Positions 53,672-62,294 of a DNA stretch of 64,000 nucleotides are shown here, one piece after another. The first letter of the stretch is position 1, and the number at the start of each line of letters is the position of its first letter. Origin of the DNA: Pomphorhynchus laevis (Eukaryota > Acanthocephala > Palaeacanthocephala > Echinorhynchida > Pomphorhynchidae); the NCBI GenBank assembly GCA_012934845.2, contig WNNJ02000803.1, forward strand, positions 124,001 through 188,000, given 5' to 3'. The translations under genes were made by a program, and so were the position numbers. The notes beneath the pieces are model-generated. The model saw only the letters and a program-made list of their open reading frames with translations. It was not told where the DNA came from and searched no databases.

Positions 53672-55902
53672 ATTGGAATACATACAGTTTTAATTCGCCT
53701 TCTGACTTTGGTTCGATTGTGTTACTTCAAACAATCAATGATCTATACCTTACCCAACATATCAATGGATTTACCAGAATATCTTCTACGTCTCGTTCTC
53801 TTCTTGATCTGGTTTTGTCTGCTCCAGGACATATTGTCAGTAGCGTTAATCACTTGGATCCAGTTGGTTGTTATGATCATGTCACCTTATTAATAGATCT
53901 TGGACTTAGTATCCCTATCTATAATTCCTTTGTTAATAGATTCAACCCTTTTAAAGCCGACTACAACAAAATAAAGAAGTTCCTTTTTACCGTTTCGTGG
54001 CCTGATGCTTATACTGTGGGTATTGATTCTGCCTGGCTGTTTTTCAAAGACACCTTGTATTCAGTACTTACCCGCTACGCCCCAATTGTACGTCAAACTG
54101 ACGTCGGCTTATCTCCTCGTTGGTTTAATCGAGAACTCAAACAAGCACTGGCTCAACGACGCAAGGCATATTGTAATTATAAAGCAGGTAACTCTAGTTT
54201 TGAGCAATACCGACAGTATAGAAACAGGGTAACATCCTTGAAGAGACGTACGAGAGTAATCTTTGAAAAGAATTTATCCCAACAATGTCGTCGTGATCCT
54301 GACTCACTCTTCAAATACATATAATCAAGAAAACGTATAGCTAACACGTTCTCCTCTATTCTCGATAGCCAAGGTGATTTGGTATTGGACTCGAAGGAAA
54401 TTGCGAATGTATTCTTCATACACTTCACATCGCTGAATTCGTCACTGAATGCTCTACCGCAAATAACTGACAGTTTGTATTGTTTGGTAGCTAATACTAC
54501 TTCTGACCTTGATAACTTCATTAGACCTGACTTAGTGTACAGCGAGTTGTCCCGTCTGAAATGCACATTAAGTGCTGGTCCGGATCTATTGCCGTCAGCA
54601 TATCTTCGCAACCTAGCTGACATCATATACCTACCTCTATATAATATCTTCTGTGCAACACTCGTGCTAGGAAAGATTCCCTCAGACTGGAAGCGCTCTA
54701 TTATCTGCCCAATATTAAAACAGTGGTCTCGTTCTGACATCTGTAACTACAGACCGATTAGCCTCACATGTGTATGCTGTCGCGTACTGGAACGCTTACT
54801 TCTGTGAAAAGTCAGCACTCACCTAGAAACGAACCATATTCTAGCCCCTGAACAACATGGTTTTCGGAAAAATCATTCAACGCTAACGAATTTGTTGTTA
54901 TCACACGATAGCTGGACCAGATATTATGATTCTGGTATTCCGGTTGACGCCATCTTCAACTTCTCTAAGACATTTGATACAGTCCTTCATGCTAATTTAA
55001 TTCAAAAACTGCGTAATATCAACCTTGATGAGTGTTTAGTTCGCTGGATTATTGAATATCTGTCTGACCGTCATTGCTTCGTAAGGGTAAATGACGAATT
55101 ATCTGATCGCTTCCCTACAAATCTTGGAGTACCTCAGGGAACTATACTCGGTCCAGTTCTTTTCAGCATATACATTAACGACCTCATTCCTAAACTTAGA
55201 TCTGAGCGTGTTCTTTATGCTGATGATTTAAAAATTTGGCGCCCCATATTTATCATATAAACAACAGTGTTATTCTTAGGACGAACTCATACAAGGATTT
55301 AGGTGTTTATGTATGTTCTAACTTATCGACACGGTTACATACTGACACTACATGTTCCAAAATGAGAAGAGTCATCGGCCTGATTCGCCGAGCTCTTGTT
55401 CATATTGACATATCATGCTTCAAAACAATCTCACAAGCACTTATTTTGAGCATCCTCCTATATGCTTCGCCGGCTTGTTACCCAATCACCTTACGAGAAC
55501 GTTATAATCTAGAGTATGTATTCTGATCAGCAACTAAAATGTTAAAAGCGGTTAGACATATGGAATATCAAGATCGGCTCTCGAGTTTGGGAATGAGATC
55601 GCTTCAGTATCTGCGCGACAAGGCGGACCTGTGCCTAGCCTGGCAGATTTTACACGACAATCGCCATCCACTCAGATCGCTAATGCATACGCGCGATATA
55701 ACCTCACTTCGTGGTCATAAGTTTAATGCTAAAAACACAACGATTACGCTACAAACGAACATTCCTATACTTCCAACGAATCGTTAATACTTGGAACCAC
55801 CTTGCTGACTCAACAGTTGCATCCTCGAATCTTGCTTCTTTTAAACGAAATCTGGAGGAAGATACCTTCTTGAAGACGAAGATCGAGTCAGAGAACATAT
55901 GA
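53672..55902 (+). pseudogene. Family F ORF2 remnant
   Basis: It starts inside the endonuclease (IDWNTYSFNSPSDFGSI, QHINGFTRISSTSRSLLDL, CYDHVTLLIDL, with C in place of S in the SDH motif). It continues with LSPRWFNRELKQALAQRRKA, then after a stop RLKCTLSAGPDLLPSAYLRN, CNYRPISLTCVCCRVLERLL, DAIFNFSKTFDTVLHANLIQ, NLGVPQGTILGPVLFSIYIN, VLYADDLKIWRPI, and NSYKDLGVYVCSNLSTRLHT to FKRNLEED. Both catalytic Asp of YADD are kept. Four or more breaks, with a small loss right after YADDLKIW. Confidence 0.88.
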
Positions 55903-56064
55903 ACAATAGAAAGTACACTCTACATTTTCATTTTCTACATTTACTTTTTCTGATTGTGACGCAACTTGTAATGAGCCTTGCTGCTCACTTTGTTGTCCAT
56001 TTTTTTTTTTTTTTTTATAAGAGAAAAAATGGACTTTGTTGTCCATTGATAATAATAATAATTT

Positions 56065-56540
56065 TCATTAATTCACAATTTTCAATAAATTCTAGATTAT
56101 GGGTACATATATGTTCATTTATTTTATCAAAATTTAGACTTTTGCAATTGCATTCAAATAATGTTTCTAATATTATCGTTACATATAGATTTCAATTCTT
56201 TAATATGATTACAAATTTTTCGTCCTAATGACGGTAACAACCTTTATGTTATTTTAGGAATATATTTACTTTAATCTGGTCCTATTATTTCTTTACTTTT
56301 AGAATTATTTAAAAGTCATTATTTGATATATGTGCTCATATATATAATGTTTCTAAATTTTAATCTTAGATGTAGAATTATTAAAGCTGCATCAAAAAAG
56401 AGAAACCTCACCAAGGAATAATTTAATTTTATTATGTATATTCCTGTTATATTATTTTCATAGAAGTATGATAAGAGTATGATATCCATGATTTTTGAAT
56501 TGCTATTAATAATATTTTCAAATTTACGTAATTGTCAGTT
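56065..56540 (-). mobile_element. PLE-2 fragment: block X and N-terminal region
   Basis: On the minus strand 56335-56070 matches 61650-61870 (words for LKYIPKI, KICDYN, MKQNINM-type stretch before SKGYKYRF), without a usable frame. Block X (56533-56402) matches 51612-51506. Here X lies upstream of the N-terminal region, while at 51.5 kb it lies downstream of the RT start. This is what a terminal direct repeat (PLE pseudo-LTR) or tandem arrangement would give. It abuts the (TAA)n tail of F. Confidence 0.6.
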
Positions 56541-56559
56541 AATAAATTAAATTTAAAAA

Positions 56560-56720
56560 TAAATTGAGGACAGTGTCTGTTAAATACAAAAATTATTGAT
56601 GCCGAAGCCTGATGGCATAGCATTTCTTTCAGATTGCCTCTTATCATTATTCTGATACATCGTATGTTATTTATTAGTCAATTTATAGCAATTAACTTTT
56701 ATTTTAAATTTAAATTTAAA
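56560..56720 (-). repeat. HP repeat, partial diverged copy
   Basis: It keeps CCGAAGCCTGATGGCATAGC, CTGATACATCGTATGTTATT and TATTAGTCAATTTATA. Only one arm and half of the core are present. Confidence 0.65.
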
Positions 56721-56758
56721 TTTTAATAATTATGCTAATACAAATTATAATGAATTAT

Positions 56759-56915
56759 TGGAGCTGAATCAAAGAAGAGAGATAATTATTTTTTTAATAT
56801 TTTGCTAACTACTAAAAGCATCTTCAGAAAATTACAAAATGTAATGTTTTGAAGATGCAAACAGTAGTTAGCGAAATATCAAAAATAATTTCTTCTTCTC
56901 TTTGATCCAGATAAT
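56759..56915. repeat. Inverted repeat with hammerhead-like boxes, small type
   Basis: Two arms of about 70 bp (ATCAAAGAAGAGA... and ...TCTTCTCTTTGAT) around a short A/T centre. On the plus strand the right arm reads TTGAAGATGC, twelve bases, GCGAAATATC. On the minus strand the left arm reads CTGAAGATGC, twelve bases, GCAAAATATT. CTGAAGA and GAAA with a GC pair between them are the conserved boxes of hammerhead ribozymes as known from PLE. The arms are about 80 percent complementary by eye. Confidence 0.8.
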
Positions 56916-56939
56916 TATTTATAAATAATTGATCATTAT

Positions 56940-57200
56940 CAACTATTTAAATCGACTAACCGATTAATTATTAATCTGATTGCCCGTTATTCAAATCAGT
57001 TCATTGGTCTGAATAATTTAATTACATTTTTTATTTTTCGATTAAGCTCTAATAATTAAGCTCTAATAATCAATAATGGATTTTGCGAACAAAATCCATT
57101 ATTAACTATTTACGAACAAATTATAATATTTATTAATCGACTAACCGATTAATTATTGATCTGATTGTCAATTATTCAAATCAGTTAACTATTTAATTAT
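56940..57200. repeat. Direct duplication and small hairpin, A/T-rich
   Basis: About 55 bp (CGACTAACCGATTAATTATT... to ATTCAAATCAGTT) occurs at about 56952-57002 and again at about 57138-57187. Between them AAGCTCTAATAATTAAGCTCTAATAATC is a short tandem, and AATGGATTTTG-CGAA-CAAAATCCATT (about 57076-57101) is a perfect hairpin. Origin unknown. Confidence 0.75.
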
Positions 57201-57750
57201 TAAAAAATTACAAAGTACAACTATTGAGACTACCTAACATCTAGTGAGACTTTATTTTCGATGTTGTAGCTAGCTATGATGTCAATCCTGAATTAAAAAT
57301 TGAAGTATAAATTCCTTAATTTAAATTTAATTTTTAATAAACTTATATATGAGCAACATTTTACATGTGTAATCTTTATGTGTTGATTTAAGTTAAAAGC
57401 TTTACTTTTATTTTTACAAACGAAATAAATTTTAAGTTTGTAAATTTTATGTTTGTTCTCTCGTTAAAAATTTTTAACTTAAATTTGTCGTAGGTATAAA
57501 GACTTTGAAGGAAATGCATCGTAATCCACTTGATATAGTGTTTATAATTGGTGATACGACTAGCGTAAGTTTGAATTTATTTATCCAACAGAGAAATTTG
57601 TTAGTTTGAAAATATAAGTTTACAGAATTTGATTATTCGAAGCTCAATCATTAGTTTAATTTAGAAAAATCCTAAATGTCTGCACTTATCGAAAGAATCT
57701 ATTTTGATAAATTGAAATTTTGATTGTGATAATTTATCGTATCTTTTGTA
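57200..57750. other. A/T-rich stretch, no recognised content
   Basis: I see no gene or element signal. There are only short A/T palindromes such as TTTAAATTTAA. Confidence 0.4.
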
Positions 57751-57753
57751 ATT

Positions 57754-58066
57754 TCTATATAATAGAGAAAATTCGTTTCCAATCTGAATTATTACAAGAA
57801 GGCGAGGAAACAGGAATATTTATTTGATTAGAAAAATCCAATATTTCGACGGCACTACGTCACGTCATCTTCAGGGTTTTAAGTATTCAACAATCAAGAC
57901 AATTTTTTAACTAGCTAAAAAATTGTCTTGGTTATTAAATACTTAAAACCCTGAAGATGACGTGCCGTAGTGCCGTCGAAATATTGGATTTTTCTAATCA
58001 AATAAATATTCCTGTTTCCTCGCCTTCTTGTAATAATTCGGATTGGAAACGATTTTTTTCTATTAT
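57754..58066. repeat. Long inverted repeat with hammerhead-like boxes, PLE end
   Basis: Two arms of about 155 bp, nearly perfectly complementary, meeting at TTAACTAGCTAA. Each arm, read toward its outer end, contains CCCTGAAGATGACGTG, then CGTAGTG, then CCGTCGAAATATTGG. CTGAAGA and CGAAA flank a GACG/CGTC pairing, as in the hammerhead motifs described for Penelope-like elements. A PLE endonuclease fragment lies next to it on the minus strand (58381-58130), so this is probably the terminal repeat of that PLE. Confidence 0.85.
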
Positions 58067-58129
58067 AGATAGTGTATTATAGATAGTAAAAATATTATAC
58101 AAAAGAAAATTCAATTAAAAATAATGTAA

Positions 58130-58381
58130 CTAAGTTATAGCCCTATTGGCAATAGCTGATTTTATTTTGGCAACCTTATCACGATGTTTAGCAAGTTTAT
58201 AGTTTACATCTTTTTGCACGTCTTGTAGAGGGAATTTTAATGACCAGTTAGATTTATTTCCTTTCATTGTAGGAAAGATGGAAATGTACAATGATTCCAA
58301 AACGAGCCTACGTCCTAACTGCTTTTCTTTATGTAGAATATCTGTGCTTTCGAAATAATAGCGGCAGCAAGGAGAACACAA
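58130..58381 (-). pseudogene. PLE GIY-YIG endonuclease C-terminal fragment (tentative)
   Basis: 83 codons on the minus strand: YYFESTDILHKEKQLGRRLV, LESLYISIFPTMKGNKSNWS, FPLQDVQKDVNY. The order (I/V)LHKE...(K/R)R..LES..I.......N is typical of the end of the GIY-YIG domain in Penelope-like proteins (helix with conserved Glu, then Asn). It stops 65 bp before the long inverted repeat. No RT is left, since a plus-strand REL copy begins at the other side. Judged from memory, so tentative. Confidence 0.5.
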
Positions 58382-58660
58382 GGAGGCGCTGGACCTTCAG
58401 GCTCTAATGCAATAATGTGGAAGAAAATGTTAACTGGATTCGATATTCAATCTAAGAAGTTGGCAACATCACTAGCGGAATTTGCAATACGATTAGCTTC
58501 ATAGCATATCCATCCTAACAGTTTGCGTGCGTTTGTAGCGAGTAGACTTATAGCTTTAAAAAAGACTGCAGGTATACGACCAATTGGCGTGGGACAAGTG
58601 GAATGACGGATAATTAGCAAAGTCGTTTTAGGAAAAATTAGAAACTATATTCAGGATGTA

Positions 58661-59638
58661 ATGGGAACTGTGCAATTGTGCGCATCACAGAGAAGCGGAA
58701 TAGAATTCGCTGTTGATTCCTTATCAGATTCCTTTCACTCTAGGGGTGACTTTGGCTTACTGACCGTGGATGCAACAAACGCTTTTAATTCCGTAAATCG
58801 ACGTCTAACATTAGAAAACATAAAATTCATTTGTCTGTTTCTAGAAACAATACTAGGGAACTTGTACGTAAAGTCATCAACAATGTTTACTGGTAGTGAT
58901 CCGATATTTTCAAAAGAGGGTTTCACTCAAGGTGACCCTCTGGCCATGGCTGCATTTGCCGTTTCGACTCTACCACTTATCCTACATATTCAAAAATGTT
59001 TACCATCAGTAATTCAACTATGGTACGCATACGATGCAAATTTTGTCGGTCCTAGCGATGATTTATCTAAAGCCTGGGAAATACTAAAAACAATATGCCC
59101 AAAATTTGGATATTACGTTAATTCACTAAAGACACAGCTGCTAATACACAAGGAGCATGAATTCCACACTAGCAACTTCACTGGCTGTAAAATAAGTGAG
59201 TGTGCTATCGAAGTACTCGGAACTCCCATTGGAGCAGAAGCAAATGTTTTGTATATTATAAAAAACAGGGTAACATCCTGGGCATCCACACTTGAAAGAT
59301 TTGTTGAAGTTAGTAAAATTGATAGACAGACTGCTTATTCCGGCTTAATACACTCTGTGCAATGGAAATGGATATATACTTACAGAACAGTACCAATGTG
59401 CACGGATGTCACTAGATGTCTGAAAAGCCTATTGTATAGCGGTTTTATTGAGTCAATCACACAAGCGAAAATTGAACAAGCACATAAAGAATTATTAACT
59501 CTACCGTTCAAGTTAGGGGGTATTTGGTTAGTTGATCCGGAATACATCGCTGACTTGGAGTACGATTGTTCTCGTAGAATGTACGAAACTTATCGATACG
59601 GATATACTGGAGAAAACCCTAGGGATGATCAAACTTAA
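58661..59638 (+). pseudogene. REL RT palm and thumb
   Basis: 325 codons: LCASQRSGIEFAVDSL, LLTVDATNAFNSVNRRLTLE (motif A), KEGFTQGDPLAMAAFAVST (motif B), QLWYAYDANFVGPSDD (motif C reads YAYD, so one catalytic Asp is Tyr), FGYYVNSLKTQLLI (motif D), VLGTPIGAEANV, LPFKLGGIWLVDPEY. The Met at 58661 is internal; homology runs upstream through fingers with stops. The YAYD change would kill the RT. The REL scrap at 32205-32515 shows the same YAYD, so the two may share a subfamily. Confidence 0.88.
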
Positions 59639-59659
59639 ACAGCTAGAAACATTTCGTAC

Positions 59660-60534
59660 ATGAGATTAAACGTAGCCAAATCGAGGAAAGAATTAATACT
59701 AAAATCTCTACCAGCGGATTACTTTAAGATATTGGCACATGCTAGTTACCAGGGAGCTTCATCGTGGCTATCTTCCCTACCTCTACGTCACGAGGGGTTT
59801 CGGCTTACAAACAATGAGTTTAGCGATGTATTAGCAGGTCGCTATGGATGGTCTTTGCGAGCATTAGAAAATAAAAAATGCATATGTTCTTCAGAAATGA
59901 TTATCAATCATGCATTTTCGTGCAAGACCGGAGCGCTACCATCCATCAGGCATAATGAAGTAAAGGATATATTTTCTCACCTCTCAAGCGGGATATGCAG
60001 TGGCGTGGAGGTTGAACCAGTATTAGCACCCGTTCCATCTGATTATCGTTTTAATAACAATAGCACAAGCGTATCGAAAGAAGCGTGTCTGGATCTTGTA
60101 TTTAGTGGACTATTCGGAAGCCGGTTTGAGCGGACATTTTTGGATTTCGCGATATTTAATGTGCATGCTCACTCTAACTTCCGAACTGAGTGTAAGGCTG
60201 ACTTTGAATACAATGAAAAACGGAAAATATCGAAGTATGGAGAGCGAATTTCAAGTTTAGAACAGGCGCATTTCAGTCCGTTAATTTTTTCGTCTTCAGT
60301 AGATCAAGTCAGGAATCTAATAGGATAATGAAGCAAATAGCGTCAAAATTAAGTTCAAAACGCGAACTCCCATATCCTCAAATAATAAAAAATGTACGAG
60401 AAAAAATTTCATATGCCTTAGCTCGTGCTGCATCTGCCTGTTTAAGAGCGCCACGCTCTACATATGGAAAACCTGTTCACGATCATTTTCGATCAACAGA
60501 AGAGATGTCACGAAAGCCGGAAGATTCGAATTAA
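59660..60534 (+). pseudogene. REL knuckle and nuclease
   Basis: 59660-60328: SSWLSSLPLRHEGFRLTNNE, RYGWSLRALEN, a knuckle with CICSSEMIINHAFSC, RHNEVKDIFSHLSSGI, EPVLAPVPSDYRF, ACLDLVFSGLFGSR, ERTFLDFAIFNVHAHSN, YNEKRKISKYGERISSLEQ. After a frame change, 60328-60534: IASKLSSKRELPYPQIIKNV, AASACLRAPRS. It has the D...D...K-Y layout of R2-type nucleases. It shares one frame with the RT part across the stop at 59638. Confidence 0.88.
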
Positions 60535-60639
60535 AGATAAATAATTGAGCTTATGATTGGATTTTTGAATTCTTTACTTTTGGATTCATTCTTGTATGTT
60601 TTACGAAAATAAAATTTATTTAAAAATATATATTTCATT

Positions 60640-60808
60640 TCACGTCGAAACGTGAAATGTAGGTCTGGGTCTGCAGCTGATGAGACCCACCCAGACTGAT
60701 TAGTAGCGTCCTGCTGTATCAAAAATAAGATCAATACCTGTGAGGATAATATCGTGCTACAATCGGAAAATTTTCAGCTCACAGATGCAATCAAATACAA
60801 TTAAAAAC
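60640..60808 (+). mobile_element. SINE-h copy 2 (body only)
   Basis: 168 bp nearly identical to 61040-61205. It begins at CGTCGAAACGTGAAATGTAG, with a local 10-bp hairpin formed with the preceding flank (CATTTCACGT), and ends with ACAGATGCAATCAAATAC then AATTAAAA. The tRNA head is missing. The next SINE starts immediately after its tail. Confidence 0.85.
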
Positions 60809-61215
60809 TATCATTGCAAGTGGCAGCATGAAAAACGGGTGATCAGGCTAGCGGATCACACACATCGGGTAGGTTTCTAATAGATCGTTAGAATACGATC
60901 CCCTACCAAAAGTAATATACAGAAATGTATATCTACACCACTGGAGCATCCAGCTTAGTGGATGTTGCGTTGAATCACGATACAGACGTCCTGAGTTCAA
61001 ATCCGATCAGCATCAGTCAACGGAGAAAGCAGATAATAAGGGTCGAAACGTGAAATGTAGGTCTGGGTCTGTAGCTGATGAGACCCACTTAGACTGATTA
61101 GTAGCGTCCTGCTGTATCAAAAATAAGATCAATACCTGTGAGGATAATATCGTGCCCCAATCGGAAAATTTTCAGCTCACAGATGCAATCAAATACAATT
61201 AAAAATATATATAAT
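60809..61215 (+). mobile_element. SINE-h copy 3 with tRNA-like head
   Basis: The head (about 60809-61035) carries RNA polymerase III boxes in the right order and spacing: A box AGCTTAGTGG (60952-60961) and B box GAGTTCAAATCC (60993-61004). The tRNA-like part is preceded by about 140 bp. The body (61040-61205) contains GGGTCGAAACGTG, then the hairpin region GTCTGGGTCT-loop-AGACCC with CTGATGAG in the loop, then a tail CAATTAAAAATATATATAAT. It needs a partner RT; no LINE here shows a clearly shared 3' end. Confidence 0.8.
60945..61020 (+). promoter_or_regulatory. Internal Pol III promoter of SINE-h (A and B boxes)
   Basis: AGCTTAGTGG at 60952-60961 fits the A-box consensus (TRGCNNAGYNGG) except at its first base. 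GAGTTCAAATCC at 60993-61004 fits the B box (GGTTCGANTCC) except for two bases. The spacing of about 32 bp is normal. The flanks do not fold into a full cloverleaf, so this is a SINE head and not a functional tRNA gene. Confidence 0.7.
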
Positions 61216-61229
61216 ATTATTATAATATT

Positions 61230-61520
61230 AGTTATACCATAATTTATTAAAAATAAATTCAAAATCATTGACTAAAAATTTTTATGGATAATAATTAATA
61301 TACTTTGTATTAGAATAAGATACTATATAATCAAATTTCATCAGATGAAATACGTCCTTAAAACGTATTTGGCCCTTTTGCTATGTTTGGTAGAGGAGTT
61401 GGGGGCCGAGACATGATAGTATAGCAGTTTTTGTAAAATATATAAATCAATATAATATTAAAAATAAATTTAAAATCATTAACGGAAAATGTTTATAGAT
61501 AATAATTAATATACTTTGTA
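61230..61520 (-). repeat. HP repeat, diverged copy with duplicated arm
   Basis: On the plus strand the core at about 61371-61427 keeps both helices in changed form: GGCCCT with GGGGCC (one G-U) and TTGCTATG with TATAGCAG (two G-U). The outer arm (AATTAATATACTTTGTATTAGAATA) occurs twice, at about 61283-61313 and 61503-61528, as a direct duplication. A PLE-2 fragment starts just downstream. Confidence 0.75.
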
Positions 61521-61544
61521 TTAGAATATGGAATAAATGTTAAT

Positions 61545-62265
61545 AATAACAATAAAAATATACACTGACCATAAAATTCATTAATAAATGCATAGATAAC
61601 ATAAATATAGCCGGACGTTTAAATAATTCTAAAAGTAAAGAAATAGTAGGATCAGATTTAAGTAAATATATTCCTAAAATAAGGTATAAGTTGTTACAGC
61701 CATTAGGACGGAAAATTTGTGATTATAATAAAGAATTAAAATCAATATGTGACGATAATAGTAGAAACATAATGGAAACAGAATGCAAATGCAGAAGTCT
61801 TAATTTTTATAGAATAAATGAACATATATGCACTCATAATCTAGAAGAAATTTAAAATTGTGAATTAAGAAAGTGCTATCAAAAGGGTATAAATATAGAT
61901 TTAATAATATCAACGACAAAAATAAAATTTACAATTCGTTATATAATAACTTAAATGATTACTTTAGTAAGCTGATTAATAGTGAAAGCTCGAATATATC
62001 TAAGATAAAAATTAGGAAAGATTATATATTTGATAAAATTAAAAATAAAATGAAAATAACAAACAATTATAAAAGGAAAGATAAAATTAACAAAGATATG
62101 TATAAAGAACTTACTAAATTAAAGGATAAATATATAATAACAACTATTGATAAAGCTAGTAATAACTTTGTCTTCATATGCAAAAAGCTTTATTATGATA
62201 TACTAATGAAAGAGGTTAATTCTAATGAGAGAATTTATTATACCTCTTTACCTTTCGGTACTGGG
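61545..62265 (+). mobile_element. PLE-2 fragment: N-terminal region up to RT start
   Basis: Plus-strand reading: NIAGRLNNSKSKEIVGSDLS, KYIPKIRYKLLQPLGRKICD, a stop, then 61873-62268 with LSKGYKYRFNNINDKNKIYN, DKASNNFVFICKKLYYDILM then KEVNSNE. This is the same protein region as 52140-51700. SKGYKYRF and DKASNN-VxxCK are hallmarks of a PLE-like RT lineage. It diverges from the other copy after KEVNSN and ends near 62265, next to the 3' end of the last LINE. Confidence 0.7.
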
Positions 62266-62268
62266 TAA
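61873..62268 (+). pseudogene. PLE-2 pre-RT region
   Basis: 131 codons, extremely rich in Lys/Asn/Ile/Tyr. The first Met is internal: the frame is open a little upstream and connects to the N-terminal stretch after one stop. The last 11 residues (RIYYTSLPFGTG) do not match the sister copy at 51613 and mark the break. It has no catalytic residues of its own, since the RT core is not present in this copy. Confidence 0.65.
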
Positions 62269-62294
62269 ACAAAATAAATACACCAAAAGTTTAT

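Larger units (their letters stand above)
52152..56063 (+). mobile_element. CR1-type LINE family F, internally deleted copy
   Basis: Leader with box and monomers, ORF1 (52442-53671, one in-frame stop), then a jump straight into the last third of the endonuclease (53672 onward), RT in several frames (53719-54324, 54379-54807, 54892-55260), C-terminal domain (55236-55902), a 3' UTR, and a (TAA)n tail ending at about 56063. Related to C and D. The deletion removes about 600-650 bp covering the ORF2 start and most of the endonuclease. Confidence 0.9.
58345..60535 (+). mobile_element. REL element, 5'-truncated copy with few breaks
   Basis: It starts at the signature (IIAAARRTQGGAGPSGSNAI, about 58355), continues through RT fingers, palm, knuckle and nuclease to the stop at 60534, and ends with an A-rich stretch before a SINE. 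It lacks the finger and middle domain. There are stops near 58504, 58603 and 59638 and one frame change near 60328. It forms a third REL subfamily besides those at 19982 and 22531. No HP follows directly. Confidence 0.9.

Noticed and set aside
60945-61020. Functional tRNA gene
   Set aside because: A and B boxes are good, but acceptor and anticodon arms do not pair properly and the segment continues into a repeated SINE body. It is a SINE head.
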